In this document: piece after piece, positions 48,175 through 58,941 of the stretch
How positions within the stretch are numbered: the first letter of the stretch is position 1
How the letters are laid out: every line of letters begins with the position of its first letter
Source: Corynespora cassiicola
Taxonomy: Eukaryota > Ascomycota > Dothideomycetes > Pleosporales > Corynesporascaceae
Length of the DNA stretch: 64,000 bases
Assembly (NCBI GenBank): GCA_022059125.1
Contig: JAEUWY010000001.1
Coordinates: forward strand, 1,984,001 to 2,048,000
Reading direction: 5' to 3'
Program-made: the position numbers and the translations under genes
Notes under the pieces: model-generated
What the model was told of the DNA's origin: nothing
Databases searched by the model: none
The model's input: only the letters and a program-made list of their open reading frames with translations

Positions 48175-50349
48175 ATGTCCCGTCCCCTCACCCAAAACGA
48201 CCTCATATTCCCCTCCCAATCCCTCTCCCTCTCCACCACCCTCCACTCCCTCAAACGCTCCGCCCTCTCCATCCATAACCGCCTCACCTCCATTACCCAC
48301 GACTCCACCTTCATCACGCGCGTCTCAGCCGCCTACTCGCTCCCCCTAGTCGCCAACGAGCGCTGCGGAAGCTGGTACATCCCACCGCACCTCAAGGCGG
48401 GAAGCGTCTACTTCAAGAGCACAGACGGGCACACGGGGGAGTGGAGATTCAGCACACGGAGGCTCAACTTGCACCTGCTGGATCTGGTGTGCCGGGAGGG
48501 GGGATGCGTGGTTGTGGATTCTACGAGGAGGGGCAAGGCGGTGCCGGATGCGCTGAGTAAGACGGTGCCGGTTTGGTGTTGTGTGATCAATAGGGTGGTG
48601 TTTGGGGGGGAGGCGGGGAGGTTGAGGACGGCGCCGCAGGCGGTGTCGGGGTCGGAGCATGCGCAGATTGAGATGAGGGTTGAGGGGTTCGTGAGGGAGT
48701 TTTTGGTAGGGTTCTTTTCCTTTTTCTTTTCACTCTCTGTGGTGCTTGGATGTTTTTGGGTGTTTGATGCGAGGGTTGCTAACACGAGATAGGAAATTTG
48801 CAAGCCAGATGTTGTGGCTCTCAGGGAAAAGTTAAAGAAGCCTTTAAGGCCAATTTGGGTTACGCAGGAATCTTCGTTGCCGGAAACGATGCCGGAATAT
48901 CCGGACTTCTATCCTCTGGTTCTGTGTACGGCTTCGCGGCGGGTTCATGGTGGGGAGGTATCAGAGGGGGGCTATGTCCAGGGCGCTGCTGATGATCACG
49001 AAGCCTGGGCTGCAGGCCTGACCCCCAGCATATTCTGGAGCCACAAGGACGATCTGCTCGCTGCCTCTGAGGAAGAGTTACCAACTCTGATAGAAGAACT
49101 CGCAGCTTCGGAAAAGGGAACAGATGCCGTGCCGCTACTCGTCAAGCCGACGGCGAATCTGTACGTGAGCTCGATCACGAACTTAGACATTGACCCTTTT
49201 GATACCATCATTTCCTGTACACCGGATCCTCTTACGACAACAAATATCGATCATGTTAGAGGAAAGAGATATCTGCACCTTGTGTGTACGACTGGCAAGC
49301 TCGGGTCGCGGGACCTGCGAGCACAGCTCCACAATCTCCCCGCATTCTTCGAGGCACTCCCAAGAGACCCGGGGAAAATCTTGGTATGCTGCCCCACGGG
49401 CAAAGATTTGAGCGTCGCCGTCGCACTCGCAATACTTTGCCTATATACAGATCCACAAGGCCACATTTCCACGCAAAAAGCGCCGCACAAACTCGACAAG
49501 CCCTTCATTAAACAGCGCCTCACCTGGCTCACAACCACTCACCCAACCCTGAACCCCCCTCGCGGCACCCTCCAAAGCGTAAACGCCTTCCTAATGCCCT
49601 CCTCCTCTCCGAAAGACACCCCTCAATCCACCACCCCACCATCCCGTCTCATCCTCGTCGACAGCACCGGAACACCCATCGTCCAGCCCCCATCTTCGCC
49701 AAAAAATACACCCAAGCCCCCACTGCCAGCGCCCCAGTCCATCTTCCAAACCCTCCTCTCCCGCTCCCCCTGGCCCTTTTCCCGGACCCTCACCTCCACG
49801 CTACCAACCCACCCCTCCGGCCGCGTAACCGGCACCGCAACCTTTTCCCCCCTGGACCTTCCTCACTCGTCTCCTCCTTCTTCTACATCCCAGAACGCGC
49901 TGCTGTACGCCGAGGAGGGCGACTTCGAGACGACGACGGGTATGCGCTTCTCGGCGCGCAGGAAATACATCTACGTGCTCGATCCAGGCCCCGGGACCGG
50001 GGAAAGCGAAGTGGGGGATGGGATCTCCAGGGATGGACCGGGGAAAGAGGGCGATGATCCCTTTGTCAAGGTGCACTTCCACGATCCCACCCTCCCCCAT
50101 GGACTAGGCGGTTTGTTTGTCGAAATGGGCGACGTGGGACCCGCCGCCGACGCAGGTAGGAGCGTTTATACGGCGCGGAACAGAGAGCGTCATTTGTGCG
50201 CCGAGGATCTGTATGCGGCGAGTTGGAGGTTTGGGGCTGGGATGGTGGAGGAGGCGGATGAGAAAGAGCTGGGGGACGTGTGGTGGGAGGTGCGGTACGA
50301 GGTGTCAGGGCCGAAGAAGGACTATGTCAGTGTGACGAGGTATGGGTGA
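48175..50349 (+). CDS. RIT1: Initiator tRNA phosphoribosyl transferase Rit1 fused to a DUF6314-like domain
   Basis: Exons 48175-48705 and 48793-50349 (intron 87 nt, acceptor gatag), 695 residues. Rit1 adds 2'-O-ribosyl phosphate at A64 of initiator tRNA(Met), blocking its use in elongation. Family blocks: PLVANERCGSWYIPP, GHTGEWRFSTRRLNLHLL, GGCVVVDSTRRGKAVPDALS, KTVPVWCCVINRV, LREKLKKPLRPIWVTQES, then the DUSP-like domain PGKILVCCPTGKDLSVAVAL. A Pro/Ser linker (about 465-525) leads to an unusual C-terminal beta domain: LTSTLPTHPSGRVTGTATFS, LLYAEEGDFETTTGMRFSAR, RKYIYVLD, EDLYAASWRF and RYEVSGPKKDYVSVTRYG. That matches DUF6314 as I remember it. Yeast Rit1 is about 510 residues and lacks it. 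Confidence 0.9.
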
Positions 50350-50565
50350 GGTGGCACGCACGGAAATGTGAGGATATGGGGAAGCATCTTTGATGAATTC
50401 ATTGATTTATTGACTGATTGCTAGTGTGATATGTGTCGCATCGATGAGCGGAGCCTACGGCTTCTGAACCGCACGGTAGATGGTTAGAGCCCTCGCAGGC
50501 ACAGGCAGCGGTTATTCGCTGGCTATTCTATGGGTATCATGAGAAGCAATTCCAAAACGCCATTT

Positions 50566-52992
50566 TTATTCCACTCCCCAGTTGGGGTCGTCGTCCAACA
50601 CCTCGACGGCATCGTCCGCAAACGTAACCTTTTCCTTGCCCCTTTTCTTCTTCTTGCCCTTGCCATTCTCTTGGTCATTGTCGCCTTTCTCGTTGTCACT
50701 CTCAATGCCGGCCAAGCGACGCTGACGCCTCTCTTCTTCGGCCTCTGCTCTAGCTTCCGCCAGCTCCCTTTCCATCTCTAGACGCTCTGCCTCAAGCGAG
50801 GCCTTGATGGCGTCGGCTTCATCGAAAGCTGCGGCGGGAATACTGGTTTCTTTCAGGTAGTCATCCCAGTTAGAGTTACGTTGACCAAGTAAAATCTGTT
50901 TGATATACTCGGGGTGTGCCCGCTCCTCGCGAACGAATTTGAGCTTTATCGAACGCCTCGTATGGTGAGGGAACCACGTCGCAATCATCTCAAAGTCAGT
51001 ACCAAACATTCGAAGGCCATCGTAAAACTTCTCGGTCATATCGACGGTCCAGCGCTTTTGCTGTCCCGGAATCATAAACTCAGCCGGGTTCCTCTTGCGG
51101 TTGCGCATGAAACTGCGAGTTGTGATGTGGTTTGTCAAGTCCTGTTCGTCAACTTCCTCCATCATCTCAATAGCGCGGTCGGCGTCTCCCTCGCGGTCAA
51201 TGGTACCAGAGTCTTGTATCAGGACGATGTTGCCGTCAATCATTTCAAAGCGAGGTCCACTGGACTGCTGCGTAGCGTCTTCCCTTGCAGCACCCGCTTC
51301 GTCGAGTCGTGCGTTGACTGCGTCCCGAGCTTTCTGGCTTCTCATCGCAGCGTCTCGCTCCTCTTGCCTGCGTCGTTCCTTGACTTCCGCCCAATTGATC
51401 AAACGCATCTTCTTTTCGCGCTCGGAAAGTTTGCCCCGGCGGACATCGCGGGATGCAAGATCGTCCATGAATGTGGTCGAAGTTTCAATGACCTCGTTCT
51501 CGGCATCAGGTGGTGTTGGCTCTCTGGGTGCACGGCCCCTCCGTCTCGGCTCAGCACTTCCCTCTGCCGCACCCTCTTCATTCTCGTTGATAGTCCCCTG
51601 GGTCGTAGACTTCTTCCGCCTCTTCCTTCGTGGGGCTTCCTCAGCCGCATCGACCTCGCCAGCATTGTCAGCATTCTCCTCGTTTTCGCCAGCTTCACCA
51701 TCCTCAGTCGTGGTTTTCTTTTTTCTTTTCCCCTTGTCTGACCGAGGTTTCCGTGCTTTCTTCGCGGGCGGTTCTGTGCCACCGGGGTCGACATTTTCAG
51801 TGGCATCGTCTGTAGTTTCGGTTGCGTCCGCTGCTTTCTTCTTCCCTCTAGGCTTTCGAGCGGGGCGATGGGTAGTGGTCTGTGGTGCGTCTCCACCATT
51901 CCCTTGTTGATCTTGATTCTCTCCGACTTCACTTTCAGTTAGCTCTGCTGCCCTGCGCTTGCCTAGAGCTTTTGATGAGGGTTGAGATTGTGAATTTGTT
52001 GCCTCTCCTTCATTACTCTCCGACTGGTTTACAGACGTCCATGGCTGCTTTCTTCTCCCTGGCCGTGGCTTTGGAGCTGCTCGTTTGGTGATGGTTGTTG
52101 CAGGTTCTCCAGCGGGAGTCCCTAGGTTTATGGCATCGGAGTTTTTCGAAATGTCCCTTGGATCTGGTTGCTCTGAGGCAGCATGTCCCGACGAGGCTTC
52201 CACCGTCTGCTGTTCAATTCCTTCTGTCGGAGGCGTTGGAGTGGGGGCGGTATCCGACGCGACTTCAGGTTCGACATGTATTGAAGAAGAAGCGGTGACT
52301 TCTTGAGATATAGGAGCAGACTCGGTTCGTGCAACGTCTGAGACGGTATTCGAATGTTCGTGTGCGGGGACATTGAGTCTGCGGCGCTTGGGCGAGCGGC
52401 CGGAGTCAAGCTCTCCTTCGACAGAGCGCGGAGATACAGATGAATGAACAGGTTCCTGCGTAGTAGTATTATCACCATCTATTTGGGGCGAAGCTCTGGC
52501 TGCAGCGGACACAGGATCGACAACATTAGGCACCGGAGTAAGAGCGGGCAGCTCGACTGGCACAGGAGAGGGTGCAACGACGGCGCTAGAATCGATGTTT
52601 TCAATTGAAGGGGTAGGAATTGGTAGCGAGGTATCGATTGGGACGGGGTCTTGGGTCGCGGCGGGGGTGGGGAGCTGTGGTCCAGTTGTTGCAGACTCTA
52701 GTTGAGCAGCTGGCGTTTCCTTCTCAGCACTCGCATTGTCCGTAGCTTGTTCAGCTGGAGCAGCAGGGGTGGCGGTTGGCGTAGCAGCAGCGGCAGTGGT
52801 AGCGGAGGGGGCAGTGGTGGCTGCGGCAGGTCGCCGTCGAACAGCTTTCGGCGCGAATTTCTTGCCCGACGCGTTCTTGTTGATGAAGGAGCTGAAGGTA
52901 GCCGGGGCCTTGGGGGCGGCGGTGGGCTTTTCGCTACTCGTGTTGGGCGGCAGGGCAGACGGTGGCTGCGACGCGTCGTCCTCTGTCGTCAT
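50566..52992 (-). CDS. BDP1: TFIIIB subunit Bdp1 (B'' component)
   Basis: Single exon, 808 residues. Bdp1 completes TFIIIB with TBP and Brf1 and opens RNA polymerase III promoters (tRNA, 5S, U6). The extended SANT domain is RWTVDMTEKFYDGLRMFGTD, FEMIATWFPHHTRRSIKLKF, VREERAHPEYIKQILLGQRN, preceded by the Bdp1 linker (RNPAEFMIPGQQKRW) and the FMDDLASRDVRRGKLSEREK region. The first 480 residues are Ala/Pro/Ser/Thr/Glu and Lys-rich and disordered. The C-terminus is charged and helical (AERLEMERELAEARAEAEEE). It shares a 415-base divergent promoter with BRE1. Confidence 0.93.
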   Translation of the reverse strand: MTTEDDASQPPSALPPNTSSEKPTAAPKAPATFSSFINKNASGKKFAPKAVRRRPAAATTAPSATTAAAATPTATPAAPAEQATDNASAEKETPAAQLESATTGPQLPTPAATQDPVPIDTSLPIPTPSIENIDSSAVVAPSPVPVELPALTPVPNVVDPVSAAARASPQIDGDNTTTQEPVHSSVSPRSVEGELDSGRSPKRRRLNVPAHEHSNTVSDVARTESAPISQEVTASSSIHVEPEVASDTAPTPTPPTEGIEQQTVEASSGHAASEQPDPRDISKNSDAINLGTPAGEPATTITKRAAPKPRPGRRKQPWTSVNQSESNEGEATNSQSQPSSKALGKRRAAELTESEVGENQDQQGNGGDAPQTTTHRPARKPRGKKKAADATETTDDATENVDPGGTEPPAKKARKPRSDKGKRKKKTTTEDGEAGENEENADNAGEVDAAEEAPRRKRRKKSTTQGTINENEEGAAEGSAEPRRRGRAPREPTPPDAENEVIETSTTFMDDLASRDVRRGKLSEREKKMRLINWAEVKERRRQEERDAAMRSQKARDAVNARLDEAGAAREDATQQSSGPRFEMIDGNIVLIQDSGTIDREGDADRAIEMMEEVDEQDLTNHITTRSFMRNRKRNPAEFMIPGQQKRWTVDMTEKFYDGLRMFGTDFEMIATWFPHHTRRSIKLKFVREERAHPEYIKQILLGQRNSNWDDYLKETSIPAAAFDEADAIKASLEAERLEMERELAEARAEAEEERRQRRLAGIESDNEKGDNDQENGKGKKKKRGKEKVTFADDAVEVLDDDPNWGVE

Positions 52993-53407
52993 GGCGGTGC
53001 GAGGAGCAGACAGCAGAGTGCAGTGTCGGTCGGCAGGTCGAGGTTCAAAAAGTTCGGCGGGGAACTTTGACCAGCCGTTGGACGTCTTAATCGCCGCCCG
53101 AGCTTCCGCGCTAGGCTACTAGCGCCGTATTAGCGTAGCACGTGATGTTTCCAAAAGGATTCTCGTCGACTCTCCAACCTTGGACACCCTCTCTCCACTC
53201 TCGCCGGGCTCACACGACCACCCCCCCCCCTTCGCCCACGCCCACCCGCTCGCGCACACTGCATTCGCCTCCAATTCGCTCCTGCACCCGGTCTCCATGC
53301 TCTGAAGTGCTTCCTTGCTTCTGCTGCTCTTCCCGAGACCGTCCTCGTCTGTACTGATGAGGCTCGAAGCCAGAACCGTCGCACCCCCATCGCTTGACGT
53401 CGTCAAG
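52993..53407. promoter_or_regulatory. Divergent promoter of BDP1 and BRE1
   Basis: About 415 bases between two start codons. A C-rich tract (cccccccccc at 53221-53230) lies on the BRE1 side. No gene fits. Confidence 0.45.
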
Positions 53408-55792
53408 ATGGAGGATCGAAAGAGGCCCAGTGGGGCCGATGATAATGGCCCACCTGCGAAGAGGCAAGCCGTGACCGTCAACGGTGCAAAGTCGCATCCA
53501 GACGCTGACCTGCCCTGGAAAGATGACATCGAGGTTCGCCCCCGTCCCCACACCGCCCTCTCCCTCGCGCGCTACGAACACTTCGACTAACGACTTGAAC
53601 GTGTCCAGTCCTTTCAGAAAGATGCCATCTTGCGTCAGATGCGCGAGTACAAGCGCGAGAAGTCCACCATTGAGACTCAACTGCACGATGCCGAGAAACG
53701 CTCCCAGTATCACGATGACCACCTGCGCACAATAGACAGTTGGTTTGAACAGGTCAGTGCCCACTCCACCTCTCTGTACTATCCCATACAGTTCATACTG
53801 ACCCGTCGCTAGTTGGTCGATGAGATCCGGATCCTGAGCGGCGAGTTGCTACCACCTACACAAGACGAAGGCAAGTCCCCCAGTTTTCTAACCATGATCC
53901 TCCGTGAAAATCCTCTGACATTTCCTCTCGGTGTAGGGTCCACTAGGTCACTTCCTTCGGCATTGTTCTTTGCGGATGGCGAAAACTTCCGGAAGCACTT
54001 GGCCGACCGCAAGGACAAGATCCTGTCAGCACTTTCGGGTCTCTTCGCAAAGTATCCACCCTCCAGCCCGGATGTCAACCATCTGCAGCAAAGGATATCG
54101 ACACTTTTGGCCAATGAAAAAGAGCACGTTGCTGAGCTACAGCGCGTCATGACTGAAAAAGATCAAATGTCCGATCGGCTGGATATGGCGACTCACCGTT
54201 ACATGGTGGCTGAAAAGAGGCTTGACCGCATGAAGAGCCAGCAGGTTCAAAAGCTCGAGAAGCAGGCCATGGCCAACACTGTCAAGGAAGAGCCAGCTTC
54301 CAGCAGCAACGGCGCCGAGCCTGTCAACGGTACAGCAGTACCTGGCACCATTAATGAAGAGGTGGAGACTGCTCGTGACCAGGCCATTGCGGAAGCAACA
54401 AAGAGAAAGGGGCAGCTTGAAGAACTCCAGGCCGAGAACAAGAAGTTAACCGAGGAGGTCACAGCGCTGAACGTCAAACTGTCCGGCCTTTCGGATGACG
54501 ACTATGCCAAGACGGACTTGTTCAAGGCTCTCAAGTCACAGCACGAAGACGTCATCAAGCGAATCAATAACCTAGAGGCCACTAACATCCAGCTCCGCGA
54601 GGAAGCGCAAAAGTATCAGGCTGAGAGGACAGCTTATCGCATCAAGGTTGATGAGGAGGCTCGCGCCACTATATCCGAGAGCGAAAGCGCTGTCGCTCAA
54701 GCCGAAGCAAACCTTGCCCGGATCCGCAACAACCGAGACGAATTGCTGGCCAAGGTCAATGTCTTGGAGAACAGCCAAAACAATGCTGACCTTTCCAAGG
54801 AGCAGACGAAAGAGCTAGTCAATGCGTGTGAGAGTCGTATCGCCTCCTTGGAGTCTGAGTGTGAACGCCTGCGCCTGCAGATTGCCGAAAACCAAACTAG
54901 CGAGGAGCAACAAACGTCAGAACTCAACAGCCTCACTCCAGATCAGCTGCGAAGCAAAGTATCGACCCTGGAAACTCAGTACAAACTGCTCAGCAATGAG
55001 TTACCCGCTATGGAGGCTGCGTGGAAGAAGGCCCAAGCTGTTGCGAACAAGAAGATTGCTGACATTGCGTCCTGGGAAGATAATATCTCGAGGGCTAACG
55101 CAGACAAAGCCAAGGCAGACCAGAAATTCTTTGCGGCTATGAAGGCCAAGGAGACTTTGGAGCAGCAACTTCGTGTCTTGCGCGCTCAAGCAGCCAAGAG
55201 TACGGAGATTGTGGCACAGCTCAAAGAGGCGGACTCACTCAGCCGTTCGCTCGTTGAAAAGGCGGAGAAGCAATGCGCCGAGATGAGGGCTCAGATGGAG
55301 GAACTGTCGATTCAACACCGTGCTTTGCAGCAAAAGTTCAGCGAGAGCACAATCACTTCCCAGGGCTACGCCGCCCAGCTTACAGAACTCAAGAAGGTGC
55401 TCGAGACCAAGGATGCATCTTGCCTTGCCGCGAAGCATGCGCAGCGCGATTCCGAGGCGGAGCGCGATAAATTAGCCGCCCAAGTCAAGGGTTTGGAGAA
55501 GCAAGTTAATATTTGGAAGGAGAAGAGCTTTGGCAACCAGAGCCAGGACTCTGCCCTGATGCAGGTCAGTAATGCCCAATTTTAATGTGCTTGAATCATT
55601 TACTAACAAGATGTACAGACGATGCTCCAATGCCAGATCTGCAAGAGCGAAATGAAGGACACTGTCATCAAGACGTGCGGGCATCTCTTTTGCTCCAACT
55701 GCGTTCAGGACCGACTCACGAACCGGGCCCGGAAGTGTCCCAACTGCGCCAAAGCGTTTGGTACCAACGACATAATGAGGGTACACTTCTAG
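53408..55792 (+). CDS. BRE1: E3 ubiquitin ligase Bre1 (histone H2B)
   Basis: Exons 53408-53533, 53609-53752, 53813-53870, 53937-55564, 55619-55792 (introns 75, 60, 66, 54 nt), 709 residues. Bre1 with Rad6 monoubiquitinates histone H2B. Start MEDRKRPSGADDNGPP is family typical, with a basic stretch PPAKRQ. Nearly the whole middle is coiled coil (about residues 60-640). The C-terminal exon is the RING: C-x2-C in QCQICKSEMKD, then TCGHLFCSNCVQDRL and KCPNCAKAF, ending DIMRVHF. The third intron starts with GC (see findings); without removing it the frame stays open and 22 residues are added. Confidence 0.93.
53871..53936 (+). other. Candidate GC-AG intron in BRE1
   Basis: Sixty-six bases between AAG|GCAAGT (exon edge at 53870) and GTGTAG (ending 53936), with a branch-like ctgac and pyrimidine tract upstream of the acceptor. 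Removal fuses TQDEG to STRSLPSALFF. Its length is a multiple of three and it has no in-frame stop, so translation cannot decide. Confidence 0.6.
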
Positions 55793-56790
55793 TTGTCTGC
55801 ACCCTTTTTTTTCTCCTGAGCAAGGGTTTCTGCTCAATCAATGGTTTTCTCGGAAAAGGTCCTCCATGTACAACAATTCCCCAGGTTTTATTTCCCGCCG
55901 GCGTCGACAGGCTCACATTCAGGGGTGGTGATGTTGCTTGTCTTTTGACAATTTGGCTTCTTTCAGCTCGGTGCCCAGGGGTTCGGCGTTTCAATGGCGT
56001 AGACTGGAGGAGTGGCGATGAGTATGGGATGTCAGGACGGATGAATGGAAACGGATTGGATGGACAGGGTGGCTGGCTGGCCCTTTTTTTTTTATTCTGG
56101 CCGCGCTTGCCTCGAGTTGAGGCGTCCTGCGTGCATGGACATGTGTTATTAGATGCTTTCTCCCTTTTTTTTCCCCTTCCCTCGGGTTGTCGATCAGCGG
56201 CGGAGGCGATTGAGCTGTAGCCACTGTATAGTGGCTCGTGCTCTTGCATTTGCAGGCGTAGGTCGAGGACGGGCGATCAATCAATCATTTTGATGGAACA
56301 TTGTAATACATTAGCCAGTATATCAGGTGAAGGGACGTGCAAAGTGAAGTAGTGGCAGAACCCTGGTACAGTACGGATGGGCCCGGCGAGCTAACGGTTT
56401 GACATATGAACATTAAATGCTACTAGACCAACTGCGTGTTTGTACAGATGTGCACTTTTGTATTAATAGAGCGAGCGGTGGATGCTCTAGCCAACCACGT
56501 GGCGATAGGGTATCTCTGGCCGTGCCAACGAGCTCTTCACATTGGCCGGAAAGTCTGGACAAATTTGTTAGGCTCGGTCGTGCTGGGAATACAGCAACTG
56601 TCGTGTAGGCAGGCCTGTCCTGGGTGGCCCGTCCTCATCTACCCGAGCAAGTCTGTATGCAAAATGCAAAATGCAATGCGGCAACCCGCCAACAAGATGC
56701 CACGCCCAAAACGCCAATTCAAAGATGCCGAGAGTGCTACGCCAACGTATCCAAACGTAATCTTACACAACTTTTAGCCCATCCGTCCAC
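55793..56790. other. Convergent 3' flanks of BRE1 and the NAD kinase gene
   Basis: About 1 kb with T-rich runs (55804-55812, 56084-56092, 56164-56173) likely in the BRE1 3'UTR. No gene seen. Confidence 0.4.
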
Positions 56791-58137
56791 CTATCTCTCC
56801 GCGTCCTGGTCCCCAAATGGATAATTGAACTTGAGCAGCGCATTCAATCCGCCAACCCAGTGGTCCTCCTCTTTGTCCTCCACGCCGTCAACGCCGCGGA
56901 CGATACTCGGAACGCCGCCGTACCATTCGCCCTGCGGGCTGCGCACCTGCTCGCCCAGAACGCGGACCTCCATGCCCACGCCCATGCCCTCAGACATGCT
57001 CTTGCCATCGATGGAGACATCGACCTCACGGCCGCGATTCTTCTCGCCGAGGCGCAGCGTGATGGGCGTCTCGGCGGGGAGGAGGAGGGGCCGGAATGAT
57101 AAGGAGCGGGGGCAGATGGGCGTGAGGAGCAGCGAGGGGACGAGGGGGTGCACGATGGAGCCACCAGACGAGAGCGAGTAGGCGGTGGAGCCGGTTGGGG
57201 ACGAGATGATCATGCCGTCGGCGACGCCCTCGGTCAAGAACCGGCCGCCGACAAAGACGTCAATGATTTTGAGGTGGGGTGAGGAGCCGCGGTGCACAAT
57301 GACCTCGTTGAGGGCGTAAGTGTCGCCTTCGTCGTCGGTGCCGTTGATGCGCTTCCCGTCGGGGCCGAAGACGCCCACCTTTAGGCGATTGCGCAGCAGG
57401 ACGCGCGCCGTGCGGTTAGACCCCATGGCTTTGCCGCGAATGTCGGCGTAGGAGAGCTGGGGCCTGTCGAGGGGATCGTCGGGCGAGGTCGGAGGTGGAG
57501 GCAGCTCCATGTTTGCATAGGCGTCGGCCGCACCGCTCATGTATACTTCGCGGAAGGCGCGCTTATACTCCTTGAACTTCCACTCCCCCAGGAAGCCGAT
57601 GGTGCCCATGGCGAAGCTCAAGATCGGGGGCACTGTTGCGGCGTGCGAGAAGAGGCTGCTGGCGCGCAGGATGGTGCCGTCGCCGCCGAGGGTGCACACC
57701 AGGTCGGTTTTATCCGACAGCAGCGGCGGGTTCGACGTCTTGCGCGGGCCATGCTCGTACGTGTATACGGGAAAGTCGACCTTTTCGTGGATTTCGGCGG
57801 CGGACTCAGGCTCGAGGATGATGTTGGTGGAGGGGTATCCGGATTGGAGGTGCGAGGTGAAGGCGATGAGCGACTCGGTGATGCCGGGCGTGCGCTTCTT
57901 CTTGGTTATGAGTATGTTGCGCGGCGGCGAGGGCCACTGCAGCGAGAGCAGCGTATTGGGCGGGCGCTGGATGTAAGCCGGTCGTATGCGGTCGGGGAGC
58001 TCTGAGATGGGCTTGATGAGCGGGCGGCGAGCCGACGAGGAGAAGCAGCGGCGAGCCGACGAGGAGAAGCAGCAGCGGCTGGGCTGGGCTGGCGGCTGGC
58101 GCCACGGCAGGCCATTGCGGCCAACGGGCCTCACCAT
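56791..58137 (-). CDS. POS5: Mitochondrial NAD(H) kinase (Pos5-like)
   Basis: Single exon, 448 residues from MVRPVGRNGLPWRQPP. It phosphorylates NAD or NADH with ATP to NADP(H). The kinase motif is TLGGDGTILRAS (GGDGT at residues 151-155); later are ILSFAMGTIGFLGEW, NEVIVHRGSSPHLKIIDVFV and ADGMIISSPTGSTAYSLSSG (NAD kinase family core). The N-terminus is Arg/Ser rich (CFSSSARR repeated), consistent with a mitochondrial presequence and with Pos5, which makes NADPH in the matrix. The frame stays open upstream to 58380, but I start at the first Met near the presequence. A 24-base tandem duplication lies in the presequence. Confidence 0.9.
   Translation of the reverse strand: MVRPVGRNGLPWRQPPAQPSRCCFSSSARRCFSSSARRPLIKPISELPDRIRPAYIQRPPNTLLSLQWPSPPRNILITKKKRTPGITESLIAFTSHLQSGYPSTNIILEPESAAEIHEKVDFPVYTYEHGPRKTSNPPLLSDKTDLVCTLGGDGTILRASSLFSHAATVPPILSFAMGTIGFLGEWKFKEYKRAFREVYMSGAADAYANMELPPPPTSPDDPLDRPQLSYADIRGKAMGSNRTARVLLRNRLKVGVFGPDGKRINGTDDEGDTYALNEVIVHRGSSPHLKIIDVFVGGRFLTEGVADGMIISSPTGSTAYSLSSGGSIVHPLVPSLLLTPICPRSLSFRPLLLPAETPITLRLGEKNRGREVDVSIDGKSMSEGMGVGMEVRVLGEQVRSPQGEWYGGVPSIVRGVDGVEDKEEDHWVGGLNALLKFNYPFGDQDAER
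58025..58072. repeat. 24-base tandem duplication in the NAD kinase presequence
   Basis: Two identical 24 bp units (58025-58048 and 58049-58072) repeat the octapeptide CFSSSARR in the mitochondrial targeting region. Confidence 0.9.
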
Positions 58138-58941
58138 GTCTGATAAGTAATGTCTTTCTCGTATCTTGGGACCGCAGCTATAACCCGGTGCGTGATTCGC
58201 GCAGCCATAGAGGTGTGCCCGCTTAGGACGAGATGACGTAGACGCGATGCATGGAGCAGACGGCGGGATGGACCTCGGTGCTCTGGCGAGGCAGAGAGCA
58301 GCAGCGATAGCAGCCAAAAAAAAAAACACGTACAAGCACGCCGAGGCCGAGGGTGCAGGCAGAGGACAGTCGTGTCGCAAACTTCACGTCGATGCAAAAG
58401 TCGGCTTGGCGCGGTCCGAGCGCGCGGCGGCGGTCTAATGGCGAATCGCCCCGCAGTGATTCGCCAGCGCGCGCTCTCCGCTCTCCCACCAGATGCGCGA
58501 CCGGGGGTCCGAGGCGGCGGGCAGCGGAAAGGCCCAGTCCAGTGACGCTCGCTGTGGTCCCGCGCCGGGCTGGGGAGCTCTCGTGGCGGCGGTGCCTGCG
58601 CGCCATGAGAGCGAAAGCAACCTCCAGAGAGAGAAAGACCATGCACCGGGCCTCTCCACCCCAACCGTGGCACGCTGCCCAGGCACCCGTCGCCGCCGGC
58701 ACTAGATGCTTCTCGTCATCCAGCCCGCTGTTCGCCGCAACCCTCCGGCTGCCACCTCTTCCACCTAGCCTGGAATCAGTCCCGACCACCTGAACACGTT
58801 TACCGCCCACGCCTTGTCCGGCCACGCGCACGCGCACTCCGGCGACGTTCCGCTCCTCTTCCCTCCCCCGCTGACCTATCGCTACTCCCACCTTCCCACC
58901 ACCATCCACCGTACCCAGGCACATACCACACCACCACCACC
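58138..58941. promoter_or_regulatory. GC-rich divergent promoter of NAD kinase and acyltransferase
   Basis: About 800 GC-rich bases between two start codons. An (A)n run lies at 58317-58326. Open frames on both strands here are compositional. Confidence 0.4.
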
